Both the position numbers and the translations under genes were made by a program. From positions 1,860,001 to 1,924,000 of the forward strand of contig NBBA01000002.1 in assembly GCA_002794785.1 (NCBI GenBank): 64,000 nucleotides of DNA, read 5' to 3'. Under the pieces are notes generated by a model. The model saw only the letters and a program-made list of their open reading frames with translations. It made no database searches and was not told the origin of the DNA. Below, one piece after another: positions 34,301 to 46,900 of the stretch. Each line of letters starts with the position of its first letter. Within the stretch, counting starts at the first letter, position 1. This DNA comes from Coniferiporia sulphurascens (taxonomy: Eukaryota > Basidiomycota > Agaricomycetes > Hymenochaetales > Hymenochaetaceae).

Positions 34301-34505
34301 TTTTACTCAAAAATATAAACTGGTCTGAGCAGTATCTCGTTTTTGTGAAAAAGTCGTGATTTTCTCAAATAATCACGGAGTGAGATTTTGCAACCGAACA
34401 GGTCCGCTACCAAAAATTTCTTTTGAAACAGTTTCTCACACCATGATCCCAAATTTGGCAGGGAAAATCACGCGAGATACTGCAACCGAATGGCTGTTCC
34501 AACTC
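34300..34505. repeat. MITE remnants at the 3' border of P450 unit E
   Basis: Two tandem segments end in ttgcaaccgaacagg (about 34395) and tgcaaccgaatgg (about 34485). They correspond to the MITE-like insert at 12750 and its remnant at 7944. They mark the outer limit of the duplicated P450 unit E. Confidence 0.4.
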
Positions 34506-34659
34506 TAGAGCATAATACGATTACGGATTGCATGAATATCACTCAGATTCCCGCAGAGGTTGAGGGTCATCACGTTAAGCACGAGAAAACACGAGATTTC
34601 AAATTGCTGTCATATTATACATTCTACGAGAAAGGCCTAAACGGCTTTGCCTAATTTCG

Positions 34660-37600
34660 ATGGTCTGCAGACTATCTACTTATTTAAGATGGGAAACTAC
34701 TAATCAGCACTTCGCCCGCTTTCTGAACAGCACATTAGCCGTTGGGTTCGGGGTCAGTCGTGTGCCCAAATACACATTCTCCGGCCGTACTCCTTCGACC
34801 TCCAACTTCACGTCATACGTGAGTAGGAGATGAGCCATCATGGCTTTCAGTTCGTTAACTGCGAAAAACCTGCCGGGACTGTTGAATCGCACAAAAAAAC
34901 AACATACAAAGAAAGAAGAAAAATTAGTCCTGTTATGGGAGAGGTTGCAAAGAAATGAATTGCGCACCAAGCATGCCGACCGTGTCCGAATGCTAGATAG
35001 TCCGCGCTCGTTGCAACCATCTGATGCTTTGTGCTTTCATCTGCACTACCTTCACGCATATTCGCAAAGCGGAACCCATTGAATTTAGCCGCATCCGAAT
35101 AATTCGCATCGTCAAGGTGCGTAGCATCCGCATTACATGCGACAAATGTTCCCGCAGGGAGGAACGTCCCGTCTGAAAGTGTGTAATCGACGAGCATCTT
35201 GCGGTTTATCGTTACTGATATCATCGAAAACCCATCTTCAGACAACTTATACGGCTAAAAGTGTTACTACTCACGCAGGTTGACACCGTTCAGTCGTTGG
35301 CTTTCCTTCAAGAAACTATCAAGCTTCCACATTTTCGTCATTGCGACCTTGGACCAGCCGTCTTGCGCAATCACGCGCTCGACTTCCTCCCTCAATGGGG
35401 CGATGTATTCCGGTTCAAGAGCGAGGTGGAAGAGCGCATGCGTAAAGCTCTGGGTAAAATCAGGCCGAATAAATGCGCCGGGAGGGGGGGGGGAATATCA
35501 ATGTTAGCGCAGTGCTTATTTGTACAATTGCAACATGCAGCAAAAGGTGCTTACATTTGCCGATGTATGAATAGCGGCGAAGTTGACTAAAAGCATTCTA
35601 GTCGTCAGTTTATAGACGCTCCGCTTCTCGTCCTCAGGCCCCTCATCCATGAGCCAGGTCAGCATGTCGGCCTACAATTTGCAAGATCCAACAAAGGCGT
35701 GGTATCACATGCACGATGGAAATGAACAACAAACTTAGATGCAAATCCATTTCCTCTCACCGGCTTGTCAGGCCAATCCTCTCCGTGCTCGTCATACTGA
35801 CGTATCCTGTCCTCAATCAAGGGTGCTAGATGTTTCATTCCCCGGCGGATGCTCCGCGATTTAGAAGAGAGGAGCCCTCCGACGATCCTAGCCGACAAAT
35901 AGCGACCCGTTTAGTACAAAATTTAGAGTCTAAAGTAGATGGGATTACTCACGGACGTAGAAATTCAGGGAACTTGTTGATTTTCAAGGCAGTTTCCGCA
36001 ACAGAAGAAGCGAATTGAACATTTAAGTCGATATAATCAGGATCTCGGCCTGCGCAGGAAAACAGGCTCAATACCTCGCACGCATTAACAAAACGCCCTG
36101 TTTTACTCACATAGGGGAAGGCCCACGAAAAGTCTGTTGCTAGTCCTACAGACAACACTTCTCATAACACGTAGGGCGGGGACCGCGATCCATTCTGAGG
36201 ATAACATTAATTAAAAATGGCTGCAGATACGAATTTAGTCCACAAATCATACCATCACCCTTCGTTACAATCAAATCTTCAAAAGCGTGCGCGATCTCGT
36301 CATTGACGTCGGGAAATCGTGAAGTCAAGCAGCGGGTCAGTTGCAAACGGACGATATCAAGGTGGTAAGGATTCTCGACTGTATGACTTCCAATTGTCCA
36401 GGGTGCCGCAAGAATCTGCGCAGAAGTGGAATAAGCATATCGAATGATGTAGATTTAAGCAACAAACAACAACCTGGACCACTCACCTCGCCGAGCGCTT
36501 TGTCAAATGAGACTTTGTCATCAGAAGCTTTCCTAATTTCTTCGACAAGCTCCGATTTGTTAATAATGACTGTCCATCGTTCAAGCCCGGGAACTTTGAA
36601 TGCCCCTTTTCCGTACTGTATTAAAAGTGGCAAGGTCAGATGCCGGACGCTTTACGACGTTCTAGACATATAAATACCTTTTTGTAGCCTTCATTCAAAA
36701 TCGTTTTCGCATTCGAAAGAAAATCATATGCACCGAAATAGGACCAAAGTATAGTAGAGCACTCTGCCGGAACGAGTACCTGGATAAAAATGAAAGTAAT
36801 TGAGATGATAAATTCAGGGTTGTTAGTTCAGGTTATTTTGCACGACCACGTACGGCACGTTTCCTGGCTCTAGAATACTGTACGGCGGACACCAAGGCGA
36901 CAGAGAGCCAAGCGAAGATATACTTGTGATAGTTCGATAAGCCGGAGTCGTTGGTGCTCAAGAGCGAGAGGACGGGCGTCGCGACAGAGTGGTTGAAGAA
37001 ATCCATCTTGTTCATTCGGCACAATAGTGGAATGGACAAAACAGCAAGTCGGGGAATACTCCGACTGCAGACCTTGTGCGAGGACCATTTATACCAATCA
37101 GTCACAAGCGACGTCCCCTTTTTTGAAGCCTATACTCGGTTAACATTCTTAGAGCTCCGGCCTTTCAGCCTTGTGTCCAGTTTCTCTGTGCATCTAGAAG
37201 TTCCGTAGTATTGTGAAGACATAACCCTGTGAACAAGAAGTCGTAAAATGACGTCTAAACGGGTGAACGGGCGCCGTCCTTCCGGGAACTTCGTATATGC
37301 TATCACGAATGGTGTGCTGCTTTGTGGTTCGCTAGACTCATGAGTACTTCGTCAAATCCACCGCTACTACGGCTACCAACTATACTATACTTATTAGTGT
37401 CAGCGAGCAAATGGTCGATTATGCTTACTAATGCTATAAACCCATACAACGGCTGCGACATGCCATGTTCCAGAGGGGAAGAGATTGGACGCCATACTAA
37501 TACTGAGCGTCGTGAATCGAGAATAACTCGCTTACTCTGAGTGAGAACCGCAGAGTAATTTTTTAAAAACTTGCTCATTAAGGTTCTTCAGAAGAGACAA

Positions 37601-38310
37601 CTATTCTTATTCTCAATTTCGAACTCCGATTTCGTTGCCACTGCAAAATCCAATTTTCCCGACGCTTACCTTTAAGTCCAGGTTTCAATCCCTCTCCCTC
37701 TCCTCATGGTTTCCTCTCAGTTTTTCCACTTCCCGTCATCTTCTCACGAGTGTCGGCGCCCATATTCAATCCTGTTTTAGTAGGTCTGCTTCTTTCCGGC
37801 CCCTTCACTCGTGATCTTCATTACTGTATGATGTTTTCTGCTCTTCTTCAACGTACTCCCGTTTGCGTACTACTTTTGTTACGTCTTCCCTTTCAATTCC
37901 AAGACTTCCACTTTCAAGATGTGCCAAGCTTTGGCGGCCCGGGTAGCTCCGTACTGTCATTATTTGTTAGTTAATACAGGTGCTTGTAATCAAAAAGTTC
38001 TCCGTATAAATAATTGCAGACTGCAAGTTCGGACTTCTCCAATTAATGGGTTTAAGTTCAAGGACAAGTCGACCGTGATTTTTTTCAGGAGAGGGAGCGG
38101 GCCAAAGTCCTTCGTTTTTGCAGCTTGACAGGACAGCCTTTACCATGCTCAGTGATTGACGTGCTCCAGTACTTGTGTGTGGTTTTCTCGTTTGCCTCCG
38201 TAACTCTACTACAATGACTCGAAGCTTCTTATCCAAGATTGAAAAGGGGTGAAATTGCAATCCCACAGGCCCGGGATGAACCCCCAAAAGCAATAAGTGC
38301 TATTAATTAC
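34660..38310 (-). repeat. Right arm of long inverted repeat (P450 unit E)
   Basis: Inverted partner of 20040-23650. Translated minor frames such as those at 36951-37208 and 37303-37578 are the same as those at 21105-21362 and 20735-21010, showing near-identity over at least 1.5 kb. Confidence 0.8.
34704..37015 (-). CDS. Cytochrome P450 copy E
   Basis: This is the fifth copy. The MNKMDFF start at 37015 is followed by the same exon series as copies A-D: YGKGAFKVPGLERW, VSFDKALGE, LTSRFPDVNDEIAHAFEDLI, RDPDYIDLNVQFASSVAE, IVGGLLSSKSRSIRRG, ExxR, MISVTINRKMLV, FNGFRF, split-cysteine heme loop, LFRKRAKC. Exons appear intact. Residue differences from D are concentrated in the 3' half; the 5' half and promoter are virtually the same as D. 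It is the outermost unit, with a unit border at about 38520, after which single-copy DNA begins. Confidence 0.83.
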
Positions 38311-38520
38311 CCTTAAGCAAAAAAGATGACATACGGGAAGGTGTATCGGGCTTTGCTAGCAAAGCTGTCCCTCCCCCGTCATCATCCAGCACGAGTAGAA
38401 AATTAATAAAGAGGTCATGCTAGGACGACGAATAAAGATCTATTAAGTGACATGCGTTACAAGGGATGCGTAGCAAATAGCGTAGGGTTGGAATTTAATA
38501 CGTGCGGGGATTCGAAGATA
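37016..38520. repeat. Conserved 5' flank of P450 E and unit border
   Basis: The same flank as at 10543-12100 and, inverted, at 19655-21297: short shared ORFs, a pyrimidine-rich tract (37680-37760), the MCQALAARVAPYC stretch near 37919, then the border gggttggaatt..ggggattcgaag (38490-38516). Here the border leads into unique DNA and not into tRNase Z. Confidence 0.6.
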
Positions 38521-38636
38521 AGGAAAAGCTCAAAGTAAACAAACGGTAAGAAAGCAGGATATATATCGTAGATAAAAAGTGTGGCCTTTCTGCCCTTCAG
38601 TTGATCACACGGGAAACTCTCATGTGGACTGCGTAT

Positions 38637-41518
38637 TTAAAGCTCTTCATGCGCAACCTTTGCCCGGTCCTGATCTGAAGTCGACCGTTCCTCGGCACGA
38701 TCGAGCGCAGCAACAATTTCCTCCCCGCTCCTTCCAAGAATCGCGTCCGAGACTTCCTGCAGGACTTTTTCTTCTGCTTTCCCTTGGGCGCTACCATCGT
38801 CGTATATCGGCAGGATTGAAACCCCCGGCGCCGGTACTTGTGCATCTACTTCAGATGGCGTCTCTAATGTAAACGCACGATCACCTTCACGCTTGATGCG
38901 ACGCAGACGAGTCTCGAATCCAACGGTAATATCGTGCACTTCTGCCTGAAGGTCCTCAAGCGCGTCCATAACGGGATTCGGGAAAGGTGATGAATGCGAG
39001 CCATTGGCCTTAGATAAAGACTCGCCGAGCCACTCGCCATGCTCTGCGAGGGAAATGTAAGAAAATATCCTTCATACAGACACATCTAGATAGGAATAGA
39101 CGATTAGACGTACTCTCGAGTAGAGCGTGATAACGCCTCCAGTCCATGTACGTGACATCATCAAGCCATGCATAATCAAGACCTATGTCAGTCTGGCCGT
39201 CCTCAGCAGCATTCCTTACAATGCGTGATGCCTCCTCAATCTATAAAGCAGATGATCAAAAAATTCAGGTACAGTTAGGGGAGATAAAGACGAGACACAC
39301 CTCCTGGCCTTCTTTCGAAAGCACTTCGTTTTGGTACCAATTGTTTACGATCTCTTCAACACCTTTCATACGCCCTTCAAATTTGGCCTGAACCTTTCCC
39401 AGCACGCGGTCCCAGAGCCTGGCCTGTTCATCACGCGGCTTGTCACCTTGCTTCAGTTTCGTAAAGTACGCGTCTGTGCCCCGCAGAGCTTTCTCCGCTT
39501 CTGTGTGCAACGTCTCCACTGCGTCACGTATCACCTCATTCGTCTTGAGCTCTGCGGCTGCTGTACGGCGGATGGACTCGAGCGCGGCGCGTAACGCAGC
39601 TGATTGCTCCTCAATTGTCGCAGCAAGCTTTTCTTCCCAAACAGCATGACGCGCTTGAATGTTGCGCCGCTTTTCTGCCACGGCTGCAATGCGAGCTGCC
39701 TCGCGCGCAGCTTTCTCCTCTTCAGTTTCCTCTACGACAGACGGAGATGACTCGGCTTCAAGGGCGCCAGACGTGGACGCAGTCTCCTCAACGTCTAAAC
39801 CGAGTTCGGCGTAGAAGTCATCTAACTCATCATCAAGAGGTACTTTGTCGTCCGCGTTGACAGAGGATAGAGCGGCCCGAGAGGGCTCATACACTTCGGA
39901 GGATATAGTTGCGGATGACTCAGATGGCGTTGGAGCAACCAGACTAGGGGCCGTAGTAGCGGCATCAATCACCTTCTCCATCGACTCGGGAACTGCTGAC
40001 GAAACAGAATCCGACACAGGGTCGAGAACGCTAACCAACGAATCTTCGGAGAACTTGTTCGTCTCCTCCTTCGCCGCGAATGTTTCTGCTGGGCTGGCCG
40101 CATCGGTAACAAACCCGGGCTCCGTGTTATACTCGGATCCGACATCCTCAGGGCTAATCCCTTTCGAAAGCGCGTCTGTGCCAGGCTGCTGTAATGTGCG
40201 TTCAGACACGGCCGAGTATGTTGCACCGGGGACGGACTCTACAGCCGATTTGCCGAGTAGGACAGATGCTGATATCACAGATGCAGCGGAGGCAAGCTCC
40301 TCATCATCCTCTGTAGCCTCGGGAACAGGTGGGAGTTCGACCTCAACGGGTTCGTTTGTGCCCTCGGCATTGATAAGCGTAGAAGACGCAGACGCCGTAG
40401 CTGGCGTGGACACACTCGTCCCCTGACTCGATTGGCTCGGGATTACCTTGGTTGTGCCTGAGCTAAGCTCTTTGACCTTCTCGACGAGGAGCGCCACATG
40501 CGGATCGACGAACTGGCGCCGAGCAGTAGCGAGGGGATTGACCACGTACTTCACGACATAGGGCGGGACGCGCTGAAGCTGCCTATACGTATAGGAAAGA
40601 TACGGTTTAGATGAATTGAACGCGTCGTACGTTCTTGCCACAGTTAGGATGATATATGGCCTTGTCTTGCGGGCACTGTGCTGTATTTTCGCGACGTATG
40701 GAGCGGCATTCCTCTCGTAGGAATCTTTGACGGTTTGGAGATAGGGGTCAACTTTGGCATCCAGTAATGCAACGTACGGCGCGACGTGGGCGTTCCATTG
40801 AGGTACAACATGTTTCTTCCACTGAGGGGCAACACGCGTATTCCATTGAGGAACGACGCGCGCGTTCCATTCCTTCTGGGAGCGATAAATAACTGGCTTT
40901 ACCGTGTCAATAACAGGGGAGGTGTACGGTGAGACAGAAGGGTGTTTAAGCAGGTGCTGGAAAGGAGTGATCACGTAGGGCTCAAGTATAAGACGCCGGT
41001 ACTCTGAGAGGCCACGACAGACAAGTGATTGTTCTTTGTCAGTAGGGCAAACGGACAGGGAGTAGACTAGGAACGCCAAGATGAACATGCGTGAAAGGAG
41101 GTCCAGCCAGCTGGATGGTTGCTTTCGTCGCTTCACCATGCCCCTTTCCTATATAGGAGTAAGCCTCTTATAAAGGACACAGTATATGTTCGTCACCTTT
41201 TTCCCTATCTTCCCCTTCGGCTTAACCTTCGAGATCTTTCTAGGAGGTGAACCATCCTGAAAACGGCAAAATTATTTGGTCGCCGTTAAAGTTGGGCAAC
41301 CAGTGGTGTCTTACCGAAAACAAGGCATCATCCGAGAATTGAGGACCGTTATAATTTGCCTCTGGCGAAGTGATGCCATTTGAAAAGTGCGTATCGAGTT
41401 CCTGGGAAAGCTTGGACGCCTGTGGCGCCTTTCCCTTGTTAAGTTTCGGAGTCGCCTGGGAGGAGGGGGACCTCGAAGTAGGAGGCATCGGGACTGATGT
41501 TTTGCGGGTAAGAACCAT
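38637..41518 (-). CDS. Membrane-anchored coiled-coil protein of the fungal 'hoxa13-like' family
   Basis: Exon 1 begins MVLTRKTSVPMPP (41518) and joins DDALFS-DGSPPRKISKVKPKGKIGKK-ERGMVKRRKQ. A single hydrophobic segment follows (WLDLLSRMFILAFLVYSLSV), then a region of repeated PYV/VDPY motifs, a long acidic S/T-rich linker, a coiled coil (EEEKAAREAARIAAVAEKRR onward) and, in the last exons, AWLDDVTYMDWRRYHALLE. This set matches a fungal family that databases often call 'transcription factor hoxa13', but no homeodomain is present. The single transmembrane segment and coiled coils suggest an ER or envelope protein. Function is unknown. The last exon (38637-38969) ends HEEL. An intron lies just upstream of it at about 39053-39115, with another at about 39240-39302. 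Confidence 0.75.
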
Positions 41519-42076
41519 GGCTGGGAATTGTGTCTCAGGTCAACTGGGAGATGTTAGTTCAAGTAGCAAGCCAAGTGCGTTTAAAACATAGAAGACCGTG
41601 TCGCTGTCGGTGCTGGGCTCGTCGATGACGTGGAGAGAAACGAAGGGACAGTTACGGCAATGGTGGGTGTAGTTGTTGGAGACAAAGACGGGAGACGTCA
41701 CAACGATCAATGGTCACGTGACCGGTGCTGATGGACCCTCTAAAATTCGCAGGCCTAAGGGAACCCTGTCGCTGTAGCTAGCTACATATTACAGCAATTT
41801 AGATGTCTGTGCATGAGACAGCGCCTTAACGAAAGGTTTGGACGTCGCAAATGCGCTGGACTGTTAATACTAGACTCTGTTACTTTAGCGTAATTGGTTT
41901 CTCTAATAGCGCGCACGCCCATTAACTTACCCTGTATGGCAATCAAAGTCAAAAATTTCTGCTACTAGTACTAACTGTGACTCGGTCAACAACCAGCAGT
42001 AGGCAAATTTACCACTGCCTCTGCCTTGTTCCTTACCCGCCTCTAGAACCTACCTATCCTCTGCATCTTGATTGTT
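41519..42076. promoter_or_regulatory. Divergent promoter between the hoxa13-like gene and argininosuccinate synthase
   Basis: A perfect 12-bp palindrome GGTCACGTGACC lies at 41712-41723 (E-box core CACGTG). TGACTC at 41978-41983, 94 bp before the synthase ATG, fits five to six of the seven positions of the Gcn4/Cpc1 general amino acid control site. A role in arginine-pathway control is inference. Confidence 0.5.
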
Positions 42077-43756
42077 ATGGCATCTGCTAAAGGCCGTGTC
42101 CTTTTGGCTTACTCTGGCGGTCTCGGTGCGCGTCTCATGTTTGCTGTATGCGCTTTTATCCATTCCAATCATGTTTTGTGATATATAGATACATCGTGTA
42201 TCCTTGCCTGGCTCATCGAGCAAGGCTATGAGGTTGTCGCCTTCATGGCCGATGTGGGCCAGGAAGAGGTATTGCGCAGCACAAATACATGTCTTCTGTA
42301 TGACCCCTGAATATTTGCATAGGATTTTGAAGCCGCCCGTGCGAAGGCGCTGAAAGTCGGTGCCAAGAAGTTCGTGCTCGAGGTGCGTGGATTGCCTTGT
42401 ATCTGTTATTCGGACTGAACGACTGATTAAAGCAAAACAGGACCTCAAACGCGAGTTCGTCACTGAACTCATCTACCCAGCCGTCCAAGCCAACGCCATC
42501 TACGAGGTCAGTCCAACTATATCTCAGATGGATCCAGACTAGATATGGCCTCCGCCTTCCAGAATGTTTACCTTCTTGGAACGTCGCTCGCCCGCCCCGT
42601 TATCGCGCGTGGCATGATGTCAGTCGCTGAAAAGGAGCAATGCGAGTGCGTGCTTATCCTCAGCCGTTTTATGAGGGAAATTTCAACTTAAAACTGTTTT
42701 AGCTATGTCTCGCACGGTTGCACGGGCAAAGGTAACGACCAAGTCCGCTTCGAACTCGCATTTTACGGCCTCAAGCCCGACATCAAGGTCATCGCGCCTT
42801 GGCGTCTCCCAGGTCTGTTCTACACGTGCATATAAGCGCTCCCGGCACGAAATAGAACCTTGCTTCCGACAGAATTCTACAACCGTTTCGCAGGACGTGC
42901 TGCTCTGCTCGACTTTGCAGCCGAGAAGGGCATTCCCGTGCAGCAGACAGCTGCAAAGCCATGGTCAACTGACGAAAACCTTTTCCATATCTCATATGAG
43001 GCGGGTATTCTCGAGGACCCAGACACCACGCCGCCTGTAGATATGTGGAAACTCACCGTCGCACCAGAGGACGCGCCGACCGTGCCGGAACGTCTGCGTA
43101 TCGAATTCACTCAGGGTTTGCCGAGCAAGGTTATCACTGCATCCAAGACGGTCACTGACGCTGTTGAGATTTTCCTCGAGCTGAACGCACTCGCGCGTAA
43201 ACATGGCGTCGGACGGATCGACATAGTGGAGAATCGCTTCATCGGTGTAAAATCGCGTGGATGCTACGAAAGCCCTGCCGCAACTATCCTTCGTGCGGCA
43301 CACATGGACCTTGAGGGACTTACTCTTGACCGCAACGTGCGCCGTTTGCGTGACACATTCGTTACTCCCGCACTTAGTCAAATACTGTATAACGGTCACT
43401 TCTTTACGCCAGAGCGCGAATTTGTCACCGCATCCATTCCCGCCAGTCAGCGCACTGTCAACGGTGTTGTGCGTGTGAAGCTTTACAAGGGCAACGTTGT
43501 TATCGAGGGCCGATCTTCCGACGAAGGTCTTTATGACGAGCACGAATCCTCCATGGACGAACTGGGTGGGTTTGAACCTACCGATACGACCGGCTTCATC
43601 CAGATCGAGTCCATCCGCATCAAAAAGTAAGACCATATCCTTATTTCGAATCATACTTTCCTGACGCACTTATTTCTCAATAGATGGGCGCAGGCTAATA
43701 TTCGCAAGGGCCAGTCTGGGACAGCGCCAGAAGACGTTTACGGCAGCCGCGTGTAA
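42077..43756 (+). CDS. ARG1: Argininosuccinate synthase
   Basis: It joins citrulline and aspartate with ATP to argininosuccinate, the penultimate step of arginine synthesis, in the cytosol. Eight exons (42077-42125, 42189-42268, 42323-42382, 42441-42506, 42563-42645, 42703-42812, 42873-43626, 43684-43756) sum to 1275 nt, or 424 residues. The ATP pyrophosphatase P-loop [12 protein letters not shown] is completed across intron 1. Also present are [41 protein letters not shown], and the substrate-binding region [16 protein letters not shown]. Length and order are standard. It ends 195 bp from the convergent Doa10 gene. Confidence 0.97.
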
Positions 43757-43950
43757 CAAAACATAGACACAAATGCTACAACAAAAAGAGAATATTCCCC
43801 TTCTCTGATTGCAGTGTCTCTCTTCATTTTTGTTAGAAATTTCGTGAATTAGGGAATGTATTGACTTCTAGAAAAATACACATTGTAAAGTGATACAGGA
43901 GGGGATTGCGACAGACTTGGATAAGTGAATGAAACGCGTACTGGGTTAGG

Positions 43951-46900
43951 TCACTCCGGACTTGGGGTGTCCGCAGGCGATGCCTTCGATGACGAAGATT
44001 GTGAGGTATCGGCTGGTTCTGAAACTGGAGGGTTCGGTTCCAGATTCTTTAATTGCATCTCCACTAGGAATTCCGTATCGCGTATCTGCTGCGCCCACGA
44101 GCCACACACAACTTGTAGCACAGAGTACATACGTGCGAATGCTGCGCTAATGAAAATGCTTGGATAGATGTATAAAACTGCAGCATGCAACGAGGTCCAG
44201 GTAAGTGTGTTATTTTAAAAGCGGGCAAAAGGGAGACGGAAAAAGTTGTAAAAAACTGACAGAGAATGTCTGAGTTAATCCTCGCGGGCAATAGCTGCCG
44301 CAGGCCCAGTATGACAACGACGGGGAGAAAGAGCATTCCCAGGAGGCCGGCAACGACGGGCGCTATAATATCAAGGGTAATGGCGACCGCATCGAGACGC
44401 TTCCACCCATTCCTTTTCATCTGCTACACAGTTAATACGGAAAAAATTCGACGTATTGAAGGTCTCACCTCTTTGAAAGCCGTATCGATCCGAGTCTCTC
44501 GGCGAAGACGCAAGGTAGACAGGACTATTTTTGTCCAAAGCAAACCAAGTGCCCAGGAATCAAAAATACGGATTTCCAGGGTAAGGCCCGGCTTAACCAC
44601 GAGACGGAGTGGGTGGACCAGATACACTTCCATGACCAACGCGATCAAGGTCGGAATGACAAACCCGAGCCAGAACACTACCCATGCAAAGTTTCCGGAC
44701 CAAAGTACGCCGCGCTTGAAGATATACACAGCCCACCTGCTCCGGGTCTCACCGCGAGCGTTCCTCTGACGTCTTTTGTTAATCCGATCTAACAGTCTGA
44801 CAAGGTAATAACACCCCCAGAGCAAGTAAAACCCAACGACGATCGAATAGCCATCATGGACTTCTCGATCAAGTGTGAGTCTAAAAGTAGCTCGACCAAG
44901 CAGTGTAGGTATGGCTAGAGCAGCTACAAAGAGCGAAGAGCCAACGAGCCAGAGAGACAGGATGAAAAGTATTACTCTCTCCCTAAAACGAGGGGGGAGG
45001 TAGACCAGTGTGTAGTCAACAGAGACATCTCGCCTCGCCTTTTCAGCCTCTGAATTCTGTATATCCATCAGTCGCCTGCCAGCCTCATCGAGCGGATCGC
45101 CGTGTTCGTTAACGGCAACGGTAGCTCTTATTTCGCGTGGAAGGGCGATGTTGTCCTGTGCGGGAACTCTTCTGTAGCCACCGTCAAACTGGGGATTTCT
45201 GTGTACATCTGAAGGTTCGTCTGGCTGCTTTGGTCTGGGGAACGGTGATAACCACGGCACGGTGATCTTTGAGGGATGCATTTCCTCATGATGGAGACCT
45301 CCGAACATATATGATGTAAGTCGCAGTTGCCTGGCAGCCCATCTCCAGTACCTATACGCTAAAGCGTACGCAAATTTGCGAGGTCGGAAGTACTTGAAAG
45401 TTGAAGGCATCACGATGTGAAGGAAGAGAAGGTCGATCGGAATGTCAGAGAAGGGTTCACTGTTGCGCATAGAAATCAGCAACCATCACACAGATAAGTA
45501 ACACGTAGGAGACACACCGTAGCTTCCAGCGCAAGGGTAGCAAAACTTTCCCCCATAGACGTAAACAGGAGACCAAGCCTCCCATGCCCAATGCAACAAC
45601 AATGGAATATAGTGCCGCGCTAACGGCAAGCTTTCTCAGTTGAACTAGAGTTGGTCGATCAAGAATGTCACGAATAGGGTGGAAATTCTGATCCTGAGGA
45701 TCTTTTATAAACCACAGCGCTCCCGAACGCAAGATTTTGCGACAACCTTCAATCAGAAGAAAGAGAGGAGTTAGTTTAAGATGGCGCCGGGTGACTCTAA
45801 TAATCATACCTGACAACAATATGGCAAACTGATACCTAAAACAATCGTCAACACCGTTCCCTAGATGACTTGGGAAACTCACATGAACATTGTGCCAATC
45901 ATCCAATGGTAGAAGGTAGCGGTTACTGGAGCGTACGCGAAAAATGTCAACCGAGAGCGAAGCGTCGCATTAGGAAACATTTGCAATGTGCAAAAGTCAA
46001 GCATCATCCCACAACCCAGAGGAAATATCGCCAGTTCAATCACAATAAATACGGCAACCTAGCAAAGATCAGCTGAAATCCTGCACAACAGAAGCGAGCA
46101 TACCTTCAATACTATAAGTTGCTGTCTAATCGCGTTTCGTATCGCTCTACCAGCACTCTGAACGCTTCCTACGTTCAATACATTCAGATAAATTGCGACT
46201 AAGAGTCCAGCCAGAGCATATCCCAGCGTTATTGCGAAAAATCTATTTATTGACGCATCCCCGCTAGCGAGATTTATCCACGTAGATTTTAGCGCTGTGG
46301 CATTCAGGCGGACTTGCCTTCCCAGCCAGGCAAAATAGGGCTCAAGAAAGTGGGCAACTGGCGAGTTCGAGACATGACTTATTCCGCGAGCTACTGCATT
46401 TGATTGTGCATTAGGACTCTTGGAAACGAAAACCTTAAAGAAACCAACGTCTAATAAGGGCTGTCGACAAATCAGACACGAATGCTGTTATATACCGAAA
46501 GTTGCAAACCTTTGACTCTGTACCAAAGCGTATCAAGCCGCCGGGACTTATCGTGCCGCGTGCAAAGGGCTCCGCGGCAAATTTGAAAAATGCCTTTAGG
46601 ACGGGGAGAATGGTAGTGATAAGAATTGAAGCAATCGAATCAACCACCGGATCAGTGATGTATCTAATGACTCGAATTGGCCATTGTAATATCTGCAGAA
46701 TTCGAACGGGTTCTAACTGTGTAGCAATGAGTGAAATTCTGAGGAACGACAGGTGAACACAGACCGATAGTAGAGCGGTCGTCTTTCCGATAGTAAACGG
46801 AAGCCACACAGCGATCCCGATTGTTGTATCCAAAACGAAGATCATAAGAGCCGCCTAAGAATAAATCAGCACAGGCACAAACTAGAACGGGCCCTCACTC

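Noticed and set aside
3872..37015. Biosynthetic gene cluster built around the P450 genes
   Set aside because: There is no terpene cyclase, polyketide or peptide synthase, transporter or regulator; the P450s are copies of one gene.
39845..40426. 193-codon plus-strand open frame opposite the hoxa13-like gene
   Set aside because: It is a mirror of the low-complexity acidic/serine linker on the other strand; no start context or domain.
42992..43669. 225-codon minus-strand frame across argininosuccinate synthase
   Set aside because: Antisense of a highly conserved enzyme exon; no independent support.
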